A stretch of DNA of 64,000 nt from Aradus depressus (taxonomy: Eukaryota > Arthropoda > Insecta > Hemiptera > Aradidae), in NCBI GenBank assembly GCA_963662175.1, contig OY759214.1:97612115-97676114 (forward strand), read 5' to 3'. Of this stretch, positions 1 through 11,219 are shown piece by piece; position 1 is the first letter of the stretch; every line of letters starts with the position of its first letter. The notes below the pieces were generated by a model. That model worked only from the letters and a program-made list of their open reading frames with translations. It made no database searches and was not told the origin of the DNA. The translations under genes and the position numbers were made by a program.

Positions 1-417
1 ACACGAAAGTTCATATGTAAATTCAAAGCTTTATAAAAGATGAAACCTATCAATTTTCAGTGAAATCAGCTGAAGGGAAGAGAAGTGTTCAAAAATTCCA
101 ATAACTGTCTGTGTAATGTAGTATCGACATGAAATTTTATATTAAAATCCCAAAAAGATAGCAACAATTAATTTTTCATGGAATCAGCCGAGGGGAAGGA
201 TATCAGAGAAAGAGGCTCGACGCTAATCCCCTAATAATTGTGTCTGTGTTTGTGTGTGGGTCTGTGAACACAACTCATGATAGAATGATTGAATCAAAAC
301 GATATTTCATACATGTATCCAAAACCTTATGGACGACACCAATGGGTTTTCAGCAAAGTCTGCAAAAGGTCTCTAAACTCTAATAACAGCCATTCTAGTA
401 AATGGATAGGATAGGAT
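1..417 (+). mobile_element. IR-1 interspersed repeat, remnant
   Basis: This stretch holds diverged copies of the IR-1 monomer. Diagnostic phrases are a 'cgacatgaaatttta' core, 'attttcag' followed by a 'gccgaaggg' block, and 'ctaataactg'. The same phrases recur over twenty times in the window on both strands. The left end is cut by the window edge. It is non-coding; no frame is conserved between copies. Confidence 0.7.
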
Positions 418-984
418 TTGGAGTTTAAGGACGCAAAACAGGAAAGGTCATCAGCGTCCAATATATTTGGCGTATCAAACTTCATGATTGGAAGAAAGAA
501 AAAAAAGAGGACATCTGAGGCATGTGTACATACAAAGGTCCTTTGTGTGGCAAATCTGTATCTGCACAATTTCAAGGCTCCAATTCGATATTTGTTCATT
601 ATTATTTTTTTCACATGGATACATCCTTACTAGTCAGTGGAAATAGATAAAATAATATTGAAAAAATAAAAATAAAACGAACTGCAACAATAACAATAAA
701 TATAAGAATAAACAAACAGCAATAACAGTAAAAATATAAACACACGGGAATACATAAGCATATTTACAAAAACATGCATTCAACAGAATATACATATATA
801 CTCATACACACATACCTCATATAGATATGAATAATAAGCAAAAAATAAATAAATATAGATAATAAATGTATATATAGGTAACCTAGTCTTCTTTTTTTTT
901 TTTTTTACTTGTATTTTTTTTTATTTATTTTTTTTACTATTATTATTTATCCTTCTTCCTATTTTTTCAATTATTTTTTTATCT
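418..984. other. no recognised feature; AT-rich
   Basis: Two overlapping opposite-strand open frames of 71 and 95 codons lie at 418-633 and 327-614, with no recognisable domain. From about 640 the sequence is simple A/T-rich with homopolymer runs. Confidence 0.5.
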
Positions 985-1390
985 AGTAAATGTATCGACA
1001 TCAATTTTTTTTATTTAAATTCAAAACCCTATAAGCGCAGTACCTATTAATTTTCTGTTGAATCGGCCGAAGTGAAATGGGGCATCAGATGGGACCAACA
1101 CAAAAACCCAAAAAACTATGTATATAATGTATGTTATTGGCATAGCATTTAGTGAAGATTCAGAAGTCTCCATGTCAAGTATTGATTTTTATTAATTATA
1201 TACGCTTAATTAAATAGGGAAAGCGAAAATGTAAATTATTAATTGTCGCTGGGGAAGTACATTGTCAGCGATATACTGACAACATTTTCGAAATGTCGGA
1301 AATGAGGTCGTAAATATTCCGTTGTAAACTCATCATCTAATAACTAACAGATTACATAACCTCCCCTATACATCACTGAAGAAGTAAAAT
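985..1390 (+). mobile_element. IR-1 repeat with its right end, plus an inverted IR-1 end
   Basis: An IR-1 monomer leads into the family's right terminal block ('ctggggaagtacattg' near 1248). A short minus-strand IR-1 left end follows at about 1348-1388 ('gattacataacctcccc'). Confidence 0.65.
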
Positions 1391-2111
1391 ATTTTAGAAT
1401 GAGAGAGTATTTGTTGTATAAATCAAGGATGAATGGCTTATCATCTCGGCTTATAACACTCCAGATACGATCAGTCGAAAAATAATATTTATATCTATAG
1501 GCGCTATCAATAATTAAATCTATTACAAATGATTGTAGTGTATTTGGTATGAATGCTAAACGCTATCTTAAAAACAGAAAGAAAAAAATCATTCTCAGAA
1601 TTACTTGTCCGGTTGAAGGAGATGACCAGAAATCGCATAATTTATACACGCCTTCGAATAAATTGTTAGATGTTATCACTGGACATAGTTGTAATATCTT
1701 TAAAAAAAAAAGATTTATTATTTATGTGTTGGGAAAACGTCTGATTGAATTGAAATGTGATTTGTAAAGTATTTTAGGATGAATGTGAGTATCTGGAACT
1801 CTCAGCAAAATTGATCGGATCTTCTAAACGTGAAGTCCAACTAACATCAATGGCGTAAACAAAGTGTGGCTCCGCGACGTTGAAGGTTGCAGCTGCTATG
1901 AGGAACTGTGGCGTCACGACGTATAGGAAGTAAGGCGTCAGGGCAGAAATGTGAATTATCGTGAGAACTAAGTGCGGACTGAAATACAATATGCTACCTA
2001 TAATATACATATTATGTACACTAGTTATTTTGAAAATTAATAGAATATCGATGTCCGTACTATAATAATGAATAATATCGATGCTTTGTGTCAAAAAATA
2101 TTAGGTCATGT
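1391..2111. other. no recognised feature
   Basis: AT-rich DNA with open frames of 72 codons (1549-1767, plus) and 106 codons (1774-2094, minus). I recognise no domain in either frame. Confidence 0.4.
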
Positions 2112-2400
2112 GAGGGCGCCTGTAGCTCATAGGTAGCGTGGCTACTGGGCTCAAAATCGCGAGTTCGAAACCAATTTGTTTAATTTTCTTATCTGGGAAA
2201 AAACTTTGAGCACGCCGTCCTTTGGATGAAACGTTAATCGATGGTTCTGAGCCTGTACGATGTCAGGTACTCCTCAAAGACCTAGATGGATAAACCTGGA
2301 TAGCCAACATTTAGGACTCCCACTTTAGAGTCGGGCTCATTTCCACCGAAACATATGACCTTCTAGTTAAAGGCATGAGACACAATAACTAACCAACTCA
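2112..2400 (+). mobile_element. SINE-A (tRNA-derived), diverged full-length copy
   Basis: The 5' head looks like a tRNA: an A-box-like 'gtagctca' block and a B box ('gagttcgaaacc'). A central block with 'acgccgtcctttggatg' and 'gatgtcaggtactc' follows, then a tail ending in repeated AACTAACC-like units. The head is transcribed by RNA polymerase III in known SINEs. This copy is older than those at 12.6 or 16.8 kb. Confidence 0.8.
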
Positions 2401-3184
2401 TGTCATGAACGGTAATTGGTAAGCAGCAAGCAAAGTACCAATATATTGATTGTGTTTATATTTTAAAAATATATTATCAATTAACTATTTAAATGTGAAT
2501 ATTTTGGGGAGTAAATAGAATATAAAAATACAAATATTTTTTTATTTATTTCATGAATATAATGTTTCGTTTATAAAAATGCAAATACAATAAAAGAACA
2601 AAGTCAAGACTAAAAATTAATTGAGAAATACCTTCTGTAAATAGACAAAGTAGACATTCTATCGATGTCCAACTGGAATATCGTGTCTCTAAGATGGAGT
2701 AAGTGAAGACCGAGAGGTGTGAGCTACGTTTAGATGGCAGTGAGGAGGATGCTATGAGATCATAATGGTTTTAAGTTGTTTTATATAGATTTTTTTTTAT
2801 CGAAAATGAGATATGTATGTAAATATGTTACTGCGTAAATAGTTTGTTTTATTTTTTTAAACTCTTTACATGTATATACTCAGCTAAATAGAATCTCATT
2901 CCAGGAAGTGTTTAAGAGAGTTTAAACTTTAAAGTAACATTATGTTCCGGTCTGTTTGCAAGCTAAGTATATTTTTTTTTTACTTTTTTTAAGTTATTTT
3001 TTAAGTTGTTTAGACTAATTTTATTGGAAAAGATATTGAAATAATGTTCAATGGTAGAGAAGCTATGGAGATGAAACTCTCTGGCAGACTTAAGGCTCTC
3101 TTGATTGAAAAATATGGTAGTAGTGACGTAGTCTAGTTTAAATCCGATTAAATAAATATATCGTCTGTTAAAACGTATATATAT
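2401..3184. other. no recognised feature
   Basis: AT-rich DNA between SINE-A and the LTR element. I see no coding signal or known repeat. Confidence 0.4.
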
Positions 3185-3188
3185 ACAT

Positions 3189-4519
3189 TGTAGCATGTCT
3201 ACCCTATAGATAATGCTCAGAACTGGCGATGTCTACGAGAGGATCGCGATCGCTAGGAGCAAAGTATGGGTTGTGTGGTGTTGAATAAACGAGAATTGCA
3301 TTTGGAAGAGAATGCTCGGAACCAATGATGCCTGCGAGAGAATCGCGATCGCTGGGAGCGAAAATAAAGAATAATAGAGACACAATGGAAAGGAAGCCAA
3401 GATAATTGTCTACATCCGGTGTATAAGGAATAAGCAGTAAAGGTTTTTTTTCTTACTCCAGGTTTTCACACAACTAGAGGCAGATGTTAATTGGTAATAT
3501 GCGATTGGCTGGAAATAAAATGGGCGGAGTCCGACGACGAATCAAGTCTCGAGAACTGTCCCCTACCACGGTCGGATATCGGAAGCCACTCCCCGTTTTA
3601 CTCATTCTTCGTTCATGTCTTGGGTGATCACCACGTATCTTTTCTATAAGTAATATCAGTTAGAATATGTGAAATTAACATTCTTCGTTCATGTCTTGGC
3701 TGGTCACCACGTTCTTTTTATATTGTACAGTTGAGTTTAAATATGTCAATTGAGTTTTCTTCGTTCATGTCTTGGCTGGTCACCACGTTCTTTTTATATT
3801 GTACAGTTGAGTTTAAATATGTCAATTGAGTTTTCTTCGTTCATGTCTTGGGTGATCACCACGTATCTTTTCTATAAGTAATATCAGTTTGAATATGTGA
3901 AATTAACATTCTTCGTTCATGTCTTGGGTGATCACCACGTATCTTTTCTATAAGTAATATCAGTTTGAATATGTGAATTAGTCGTAGAGACACACTTTGA
4001 TCTTGGACGGTGCAAAGTCAGTGGGGGTGTAACTTCTGGTGTGCCCTCGAAACTACGCAGATCTTCAGGGACTATGTGAATAGACGATTTCTACGGGAAG
4101 TCCAGAAAGGGTGATCACGCCGTCATTCGCCATGGATATCGTATCGAGGTACCTCGTAATTAAGTTATAATTCAGTCCTTCAGACACACGGCCAAATTAT
4201 ATATATTCAATTGTTGTTTTGTAAATATGTTCTCATTAAAATAAATATGTTAAAGTTATAGGTTTGATTCATTTCATTTCCCCCCCCACTCATGCTTCTT
4301 CTGGTTGACAACAGTAATTAATTATTGTTAATTACTGATGTCAACTAACCGTTAGGATCTTGTAACCGTTCTTCCCGTGGGAGTGCTTTCAGCTATTCAG
4401 GCATTGTTTAATTAAAGTCGCGATTTAAATAATTTTCAATTTAATAATTTTTCGATCTCAATTTTATTTATTTTATTAATTACGTGATTTGCACTCACAC
4501 AGGGAGAGAAATGGTTATA
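3189..4519 (+). repeat. 5' LTR
   Basis: It begins TGTAGC and ends GTTATA. Only two differences from the 3' LTR were seen by eye: G at 3574 against A at 8041, and A at 4507 against G at 8974. A polyadenylation-like AATAAA is at 4240-4245, and a TATATATA stretch lies near 4199. Two related blocks near 3210-3260 and 3313-3360 each contain the palindrome TCGCGATCGC. Confidence 0.93.
3605..3984 (+). repeat. 76-bp tandem array inside the 5' LTR (five units)
   Basis: Units start at 3605, 3681, 3757, 3833 and 3909, exactly 76 bp apart. Each begins TTCTTCGTTCATGTCTTGG. Two variants alternate as A-B-B-A-A: A has 'gtgatcaccacgtatc' and B has 'ctggtcaccacgttc'. The same array is at 8072-8451 in the 3' LTR. 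It lies upstream of the TATA-like and AATAAA signals, where U3 enhancers usually sit, so a regulatory role is possible but not shown. Confidence 0.92.
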
Positions 4520-4521
4520 AT

Positions 4522-4539
4522 TGGCGCCCGAACAGGGAC
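4522..4539 (+). other. primer-binding site for tRNA-Lys
   Basis: TGGCGCCCGAACAGGGAC is an 18-base match to the classical site complementary to the 3' end of tRNA-Lys3. It lies two bases after the 5' LTR. It primes minus-strand DNA synthesis in elements of this type. Confidence 0.93.
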
Positions 4540-4962
4540 TTGATTTGTTTATTAATTATGCCAATTAGTATAATTAATGAACCCCACTAATCGGTCCCTT
4601 ATTAATTAATTAATTTTTTTTAATTAAAAAAAAAAAAATTTTTTTTTTTTTGCTTTTTAACGTAGATTCCAGCCTATTAGGCCACAATGTTATATTTTCA
4701 CTTAAAGTCGGTATTTAGAATCAAAACTGAAGAAGGATGGGTGAGGGTAGGGACAATGAATGACATCATTTATTGAAATAATTTTATTTTTTTTGTTTTT
4801 GATTTTTTTTTTTCTCTTATGTAGATTTAGTAGGCATTTATTTTACATATTATAACTATTGTTGTATTGTGATGCCATCTGACAGGTCACCATAGAAATT
4901 AGGTTAGCACCAGACCTCCCGTATAATTCATTTAATTGTTTTGATATATATTTCTTATCAGA

Positions 4963-5877
4963 ATGGAAGGGAAAGAGAAGTCGGACTTAGAGCCGATACA
5001 GACACGGTCTAGGAAAACTATCCGTACGCCCCCGGAGTCCCCGGTAGAAAATCCTAAATTTGACCTAGAGGCGATGTTTAAGGCCATGCAGGAACAGATA
5101 GGACAGCAGGGAAAGGCCATGCAGGAACAGATTTCGGGACTAGGACAACAGGGAAAGGCCATGCAGGAACAGATTTCGGGACTAGGACAACAGGGAAAGG
5201 CCATGCAGGAACAGATAGGACAGCAGACTTCGGAGATAAAGGAACAAATTTCGGCAATGGCAAATAATATCGAATCCATTAAACGTAATATGGGTACCGT
5301 ACAATCTGAATCTAGGCAGGACAATTCAGAAGAGAGATATGATAAGCCTACTTCTAAAGTTAGGGACATGGTAGATGTCTGTTATCATGAAATTACAGGT
5401 GGGATCGTGTCAGAAACACAGCATCTAGATAAGGAGGTCGAAGAAATAAATTCGAACCAAAATATTATTAGTACCGATTGTGAGAAGAGATTCGCCGATA
5501 TCTCGAAGAGAATAGATACTGTTTCGGGTCAAACTCAGATCTCAACCCCAAAACAAGATGACCGAATGACATTTACCGTACCCGAAGGACATAGGAATTG
5601 GCCTACGAACCAGACTTTTGCTCGCGAACAGCCTAGCAATGTCACCTTCCAAGATGTCTACGTGAAAAATTACGAACGTGGTGAGGTGGCGTTACGTAAT
5701 AGCGTTTTGGATTTGCCCAACCATTTTGTATTTAAATTCTTACTATTCTGGGAAGGACCTTACCAGATTTTAGACAAGGAAAGTCCTCAAATTTTTATTT
5801 TAGGACATCTCGGCAGCGACGAAGCGGAAGGAGGAATCTTTTATATGACATCACAGAAGCCGTGTATTAGCGGATAA
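4963..5877 (+). CDS. Gag-like protein fused to an integrase C-terminal GPY/F domain
   Basis: The 304-codon frame is intact. Residues 1-35 are charged and Pro-rich. Residues about 40-105 are a heptad-like coiled coil made of repeats of KAMQEQI(SGL)GQQ, ending in an IKEQISAM segment. Residues 106-210 are hydrophilic. From about residue 236 the protein changes to 'ERGEVALRN', then 'FKFLLFWEGPYQI' and 'GGIFYMTSQKP'. That is the layout of the GPY/F module ending Ty3/gypsy integrases, where a GIF-type motif and a KP pair close the protein. No zinc knuckle, protease, RT or DDE region is present. The fusion is best explained by an internal deletion that happened to stay in frame. The start is the first ATG after the leader. 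The coiled coil could still assemble with a helper's Gag; that is inference. Confidence 0.75.
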   Translation: MEGKEKSDLEPIQTRSRKTIRTPPESPVENPKFDLEAMFKAMQEQIGQQGKAMQEQISGLGQQGKAMQEQISGLGQQGKAMQEQIGQQTSEIKEQISAMANNIESIKRNMGTVQSESRQDNSEERYDKPTSKVRDMVDVCYHEITGGIVSETQHLDKEVEEINSNQNIISTDCEKRFADISKRIDTVSGQTQISTPKQDDRMTFTVPEGHRNWPTNQTFAREQPSNVTFQDVYVKNYERGEVALRNSVLDLPNHFVFKFLLFWEGPYQILDKESPQIFILGHLGSDEAEGGIFYMTSQKPCISG

Positions 5878-7638
5878 ATTTACAAGCAGGCTAGAGAAGC
5901 GCTAGGGCTCTCTTTGAGATTAACGATCTTACTTCAGCCGAGTTAGGGGGGCGATTATTGCAGACGAGATCGCGGCCCTAGAGTCAGGGAAGAGATTTGT
6001 GACGTCTCTATGGGTGTCCATCCCCAGCTATCCCAGGAACAGTTAGACAAAGTCACACACACATAAAACAGACACTATTTTTTATTATTTGGGTATTATT
6101 TATTATTTTACACTAACGGCCAACACCTCATTATACAATAACACACAAAGAATCGCACATACACATTTATTGGAGACACGGGATTTATTATTTAGTTATT
6201 TTTTTTTGTAAATAAAATAAGGCAGACGGGGACATTCTGGCACTCCCCTGGGGCTTAACATCGAGCATACCCCCCTTAGTCGAGCTCAAAGATTCCAAAG
6301 TGAATCGCCAGGTTGTAGATAAAATTTAGATAATAAGTTAGGATAATTTTTGTTTATATTTAGTGATAGGATATTTTTTTAAATAGTGTTAGTAATTTTT
6401 TTATATATTAGTACTGTTAGGATAATTAAGGTAGGATAGGTTTGTGGGTTCATTTTAATTTAATATAATTGTAGGACGGGGCAGACGAGATATGGACTGG
6501 CCATCCAGAGGGTTTTACCTGCTTATATAGGTTGATTGGGAGAGTGGATCCGACGAGGCTGACAGCGGGGTGGTGGCACACATTGTTGAATGGTCTTACA
6601 TGATAAATGTATTCCAAGTATGTTCGTATTATTGTTTGTGATGTTCCATAAATGTATCTCTTCAATTTTTTTTTGTTTTGTATTTTGAGTAATATTTGTA
6701 TTAGTATCCGACCGTGTGTATCTATTGAAAATGTCACATTGACCCATATTTTATCTAGTGACCAAGATGGGCTATGTTAACCCAATGAAAGCCTTGTAAA
6801 TCTATTTGTAACATATATCCAGGTATGGACCTTACTTATTATGATAGAGTGTCGACCACGGTAGGTCAAATGTCAATTTTTTTTTATTTTAGTTAAGAAA
6901 TCCTAAGGCAAGGAGCCGAAGCATACATGACTGGAAGGGGAGATATATTATAAACTGGAGGGGATACCCAGAATTGAAATTGAATTATCGTACACACGGA
7001 GAAGGGGCCACTCCATTGCTGCTTGTAGAATCCATTTAAAGGGGCGGGAGTTGTTTAATTATTTTTTTTACGCCATGAACTGACTGTTTGAACTGAAGAA
7101 GGGGTTTCGCTACTTGATTAATGCGGATGCCGGAATTTGCATATGTTTATGAAACTGAGATGGGATTTGAGTGGGCTTATTTTTCTATTATATATTTCGT
7201 CGTCGTTCCGGCAGAAGGTAAATACCTGTCGAAGGCCTAAGGAGGCATATGGTTAGGGTCTGGTCAACCCAAATTTTTGTTGAAGCGGATTAGGTATATG
7301 AGAATTCAGTTGAAACATTGTCGAGGCGTGGGGCCTTTTTGGATGTTTTAACTAGTCAGTGAATGTATGCTAGAAATAGAATCATCGTTATTTGCCAATG
7401 GAGAGGGTTAACTCCAAGAAGTACAGCGTAAAGTAAAATCATGCTTTGGTCACGCATGCATAGGCAAGCCATGCCGATTCGAAAGGAAATTTAAAATCAT
7501 GTTTTGGTCACGCATGATAATGAGGTCGATACCTGAGTATTTGGTTAAGTGTATATGCTCAGTGAACGAGCAAGTGTTAAGTGAAACTAATAAAATATGT
7601 GACTTCCAATGGTCATTTAGCCGACATATTTTATTTTA
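5878..7638 (+). other. non-coding 3' part of the LTR element
   Basis: About 1.76 kb follows the Gag-integrase stop without a long sense frame. It holds a partly duplicated block, with 'tttggtcacgcatg' at about 7444 and 7504. No envelope-like frame is recognisable. Confidence 0.6.
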
Positions 7639-7655
7639 ACGGGAACGGGGGATAT
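7639..7655 (+). other. polypurine tract
   Basis: The purine run ACGGGAACGGGGGA lies immediately upstream of the 3' LTR, where plus-strand DNA synthesis is primed in LTR elements. Confidence 0.8.
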
Positions 7656-8986
7656 TGTAGCATGTCTACCCTATAGATAATGCTCAGAACTGGCGATGTC
7701 TACGAGAGGATCGCGATCGCTAGGAGCAAAGTATGGGTTGTGTGGTGTTGAATAAACGAGAATTGCATTTGGAAGAGAATGCTCGGAACCAATGATGCCT
7801 GCGAGAGAATCGCGATCGCTGGGAGCGAAAATAAAGAATAATAGAGACACAATGGAAAGGAAGCCAAGATAATTGTCTACATCCGGTGTATAAGGAATAA
7901 GCAGTAAAGGTTTTTTTTCTTACTCCAGGTTTTCACACAACTAGAGGCAGATGTTAATTGGTAATATGCGATTGGCTGGAAATAAAATGGGCGGAGTCCG
8001 ACGACGAATCAAGTCTCGAGAACTGTCCCCTACCACGGTCAGATATCGGAAGCCACTCCCCGTTTTACTCATTCTTCGTTCATGTCTTGGGTGATCACCA
8101 CGTATCTTTTCTATAAGTAATATCAGTTAGAATATGTGAAATTAACATTCTTCGTTCATGTCTTGGCTGGTCACCACGTTCTTTTTATATTGTACAGTTG
8201 AGTTTAAATATGTCAATTGAGTTTTCTTCGTTCATGTCTTGGCTGGTCACCACGTTCTTTTTATATTGTACAGTTGAGTTTAAATATGTCAATTGAGTTT
8301 TCTTCGTTCATGTCTTGGGTGATCACCACGTATCTTTTCTATAAGTAATATCAGTTTGAATATGTGAAATTAACATTCTTCGTTCATGTCTTGGGTGATC
8401 ACCACGTATCTTTTCTATAAGTAATATCAGTTTGAATATGTGAATTAGTCGTAGAGACACACTTTGATCTTGGACGGTGCAAAGTCAGTGGGGGTGTAAC
8501 TTCTGGTGTGCCCTCGAAACTACGCAGATCTTCAGGGACTATGTGAATAGACGATTTCTACGGGAAGTCCAGAAAGGGTGATCACGCCGTCATTCGCCAT
8601 GGATATCGTATCGAGGTACCTCGTAATTAAGTTATAATTCAGTCCTTCAGACACACGGCCAAATTATATATATTCAATTGTTGTTTTGTAAATATGTTCT
8701 CATTAAAATAAATATGTTAAAGTTATAGGTTTGATTCATTTCATTTCCCCCCCCACTCATGCTTCTTCTGGTTGACAACAGTAATTAATTATTGTTAATT
8801 ACTGATGTCAACTAACCGTTAGGATCTTGTAACCGTTCTTCCCGTGGGAGTGCTTTCAGCTATTCAGGCATTGTTTAATTAAAGTCGCGATTTAAATAAT
8901 TTTCAATTTAATAATTTTTCGATCTCAATTTTATTTATTTTATTAATTACGTGATTTGCACTCACACAGGGAGGGAAATGGTTATA
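7656..8986 (+). repeat. 3' LTR
   Basis: Same length as the 5' LTR, with the same five-unit 76-bp array at 8072-8451. It ends GTTATA followed by the ACAT target duplication. Confidence 0.93.
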
Positions 8987-9036
8987 ACATATATATAAAC
9001 AAAATTGTCGAGACAGTAAATGTAACAAAAAAAATA

Positions 9037-9275
9037 TGGCGCTGATAGTTCAGAGAGGTAGCTTGCTTGCCTACTGAGCTCAAGATCGCGGGTTCGAAAT
9101 ACGGCCGAGGCCCTTAGATTTTTGTCTGGGTGATGAAGGATCTTTGAGCATGCTGTCCTTCGGATGGTACGTTTAGCGACGGTCCCGAGCCTTTACGATG
9201 TTAGATAAGAGCGCTCTGGTAGTAGGCCTTTTGAAAAAAGTCCGAGAATGAGTCACAATAAACTCAAGAACTGAA
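9037..9275 (+). mobile_element. SINE-A, internally shortened copy
   Basis: The head has a B box ('gggttcgaaat'), then 'ctgtccttcggatgg' and 'agagcgctctggtagtaggc'. The copy lacks much of the segment between the central block and the tail. The tail is 'gagtcacaataaactcaag'. Confidence 0.8.
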
Positions 9276-10052
9276 ATTTCACTAATATATTTAATTATAT
9301 TTGTATATTATAGATATAAAGCCTACGAAGGGTCGGTATGAAGGGCTTTGATATAAAATAAAAAGGAGGATTTGCTGATATTAAAGGCTCAAGTGTGTGA
9401 TGTGGCTCGAGATTTTCTCCAGGTCAAGTCGATGTAAGTAGACTCACCGGACAACTATCTAGAGATCCAGTAATGAAAGTGTAAAGAAACTGAAAGGGTA
9501 TTCCCGGCCTAGACCTAGAACCGGTGTATAAAGACAAGTACCGGTTTGAGATGTCTAACTGCATGTCTTGTGAAGTGCATTCTGTCTAGTAGGACAAGGT
9601 CAACCACTTTCCTCCCGCTCTTCCTCTGTCTAGTATATATACTATCCCCTGACTAGAGTTGGGTGTCGCCCGGTGTCACTGGCTTGCTTCAGCTGAGCAA
9701 AGCTGCAAATAACAACCCACCTTGAAGGTGCAATTTCATTGCATTTTGGGGAAATTTTCATAGCTTGCAGCTCCATCAGTAATTCTATCGTTGCGTTAGA
9801 CTTAAGAGCTTAAGCATCTCATTAGAATCAATACTTTCCTGGAAGCGCTAGGCTTCCTCCCGTTCTTGTCGTCTTGTCTTACCTAGATACCAAGTCCTTT
9901 AGAAAGGATCTAGTCACCCAGTTCCTCGGCAAATCTAAGAACTAAGAATACTCCCATGCTCTAATATTCTGAAATATTCAGTAGGGAAATAAGCCAGTCA
10001 TGGGCTAGGGGGAGGTAGCAACTTCCCTGTACGGTTATCCGTGTCTGGTTAT
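9276..10052. other. no recognised feature
   Basis: Mixed-composition DNA, more GC-rich than its surroundings, without a long frame or a match to the repeats defined here. Confidence 0.4.
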
Positions 10053-10136
10053 GTTTCCCCATCTTAATATGAAGATGGCTGATGTAGTGAGAAGTGATTA
10101 TTTCGCAGGATGTCAAATATAAGGTCTGACCTCTCA

Positions 10137-10215
<79 letters not shown>

Positions 10216-10746
10216 CCGACTTAGGTCTCCCTCATCATCAGGCAGTCTACAAAAGAACCATCCTTAATATAGTATGTAATATAAATAGCAAATAAATAAT
10301 TAAAAACACAATTTTTGATAAAACATACCTGATAACAATTTTTTTATAAAACTAAACAATAAAAAAAAATAAATAACAATCTACAACAACAAACATTAAC
10401 AATTTAAAATATCATGGATGGGGACAGACGAGTTATTCCTGTCCACCATCTGAGTCACAACTGGGAGAACGGTGTACGTGAGACTGGACAAACCTCCCAT
10501 CCCCTCTCTAGAGTTGAGGAGGGGGGACTCTCTCTTCCTCCTTTCCAATTTGATTTCGATACTTTCCAACGTATCCATCTTTCTACTTTTTTTGGACATA
10601 ATGCAGTAACGAGACTGAACCGGCCTCATGTCCTGTGTTCTGGAGGTGTTGGAAAAATTCAGAGTCGCCCCTCCTCAAATGTTCCCTCAAATCTGTGAGA
10701 GGTCAGACTACCTTATATTTGACATCCTGCGAAAGTTTCCCCATCT
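10053..10746 (-). mobile_element. FBH-2 foldback element with internal cargo and 12-bp target duplication
   Basis: A perfect 12-bp duplication GTTTCCCCATCT lies at 10053-10064 and 10735-10746. Inside is a tail ('gaagatggctgatgtagtg'), then one arm (about 10101-10141) whose reverse complement ends the element (10691-10734). A 73-base T run interrupts the left arm. The ribozyme region at 10214-10246 is decayed: the GAAA block is lost, but the reverse complement still has CCTGATGATGAGG. About 450 bp of extra sequence sits between the arms; its minus strand has a 77-codon frame (10396-10629) that I do not recognise. Compare the compact copy at 50.4 kb. Confidence 0.82.
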
Positions 10747-11219
10747 CATCCTTAAACACCCCCCACCATCTCAGGCGTGACTAGAGGTGGATGAGGTTTA
10801 CCCTACTATCTTCCTCTAAGATCTTACAAAAGTATGGAATCTCTTGCGAGCATATCCCAGGCGTCCACCCAGGAAGTCAGCTGTCGCCTCGTCTGCTTCT
10901 ACACACCTTTCTTAGGTTTACTTTCCTGTAACAGAAAAACATAATATGTAGGTGTCTGTTGAACGGACCTCCTGTTAGTTGCCGAAGCTCGCTCCTGTTG
11001 AGGTTCAAGATCCCATCCTCCAACACCTTGGAATCCTTACCCAGCAACATATTTGACTGTCCCATTGATTACTGCTCTTCGTGTCTTCTCCAAAAGGTCT
11101 TTAGTTATGGGTTCGCTATGCCTCCCTGGACATACGATCACGGTCTCTGGCCTCATGAATCCAGGTATTTACGCACTCCAGTATTTAGCTTCATCGGCAG
11201 CAAGTGCTTACGTAAATAG
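10747..11219 (-). pseudogene. LINE ORF2 C-terminal remnant (RNase H-type clade)
   Basis: The minus strand reads 'LNLNRSELRQLTG' and then a run toward a Cys-rich 'CRS' block, interrupted by stops and frameshifts. This pattern (a seLRLLTG-like motif followed by a CGEE-ET-HFL zinc-type motif) is typical of the C-terminal region of insect non-LTR elements with an RNase H domain, such as R1- or I-like clades. A related remnant lies at 40446-40997. It is broken and cannot encode an active enzyme. Confidence 0.55.

Larger units (their letters stand above)
3185..8990 (+). mobile_element. young non-autonomous Ty3/gypsy-type LTR retrotransposon with target duplication
   Basis: Two 1,331-bp direct repeats (3189-4519 and 7656-8986) flank a 3.1-kb interior. 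A 4-bp duplication ACAT lies just outside (3185-3188 and 8987-8990). The interior has a Lys-tRNA-type primer site, one Gag-integrase-tail frame and a polypurine tract. Protease, reverse transcriptase, RNase H and most of integrase are absent, so it must depend on another element's enzymes. Long LTRs, a 4-bp duplication, a Lys primer and a GPY/F-type integrase end together suggest an Osvaldo/Ulysses-like lineage. That placement is inference. The near-identical LTRs indicate a very recent insertion. Confidence 0.93.

Noticed and set aside
3605..3984. CRISPR array
   Set aside because: Units are direct 76-bp tandem repeats without variable spacers, inside an LTR of a eukaryotic element.
4522..4539. 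a lentivirus-like provirus, because the primer site equals that of retroviruses using tRNA-Lys3
   Set aside because: The site only reflects the conserved tRNA. LTR length, the 4-bp duplication and the GPY/F-type domain fit a Ty3/gypsy-type retrotransposon, and no envelope frame exists.
10110..10295. 61-codon frame with a long phenylalanine run
   Set aside because: It is the translation of a 73-base T run in FBH-2.
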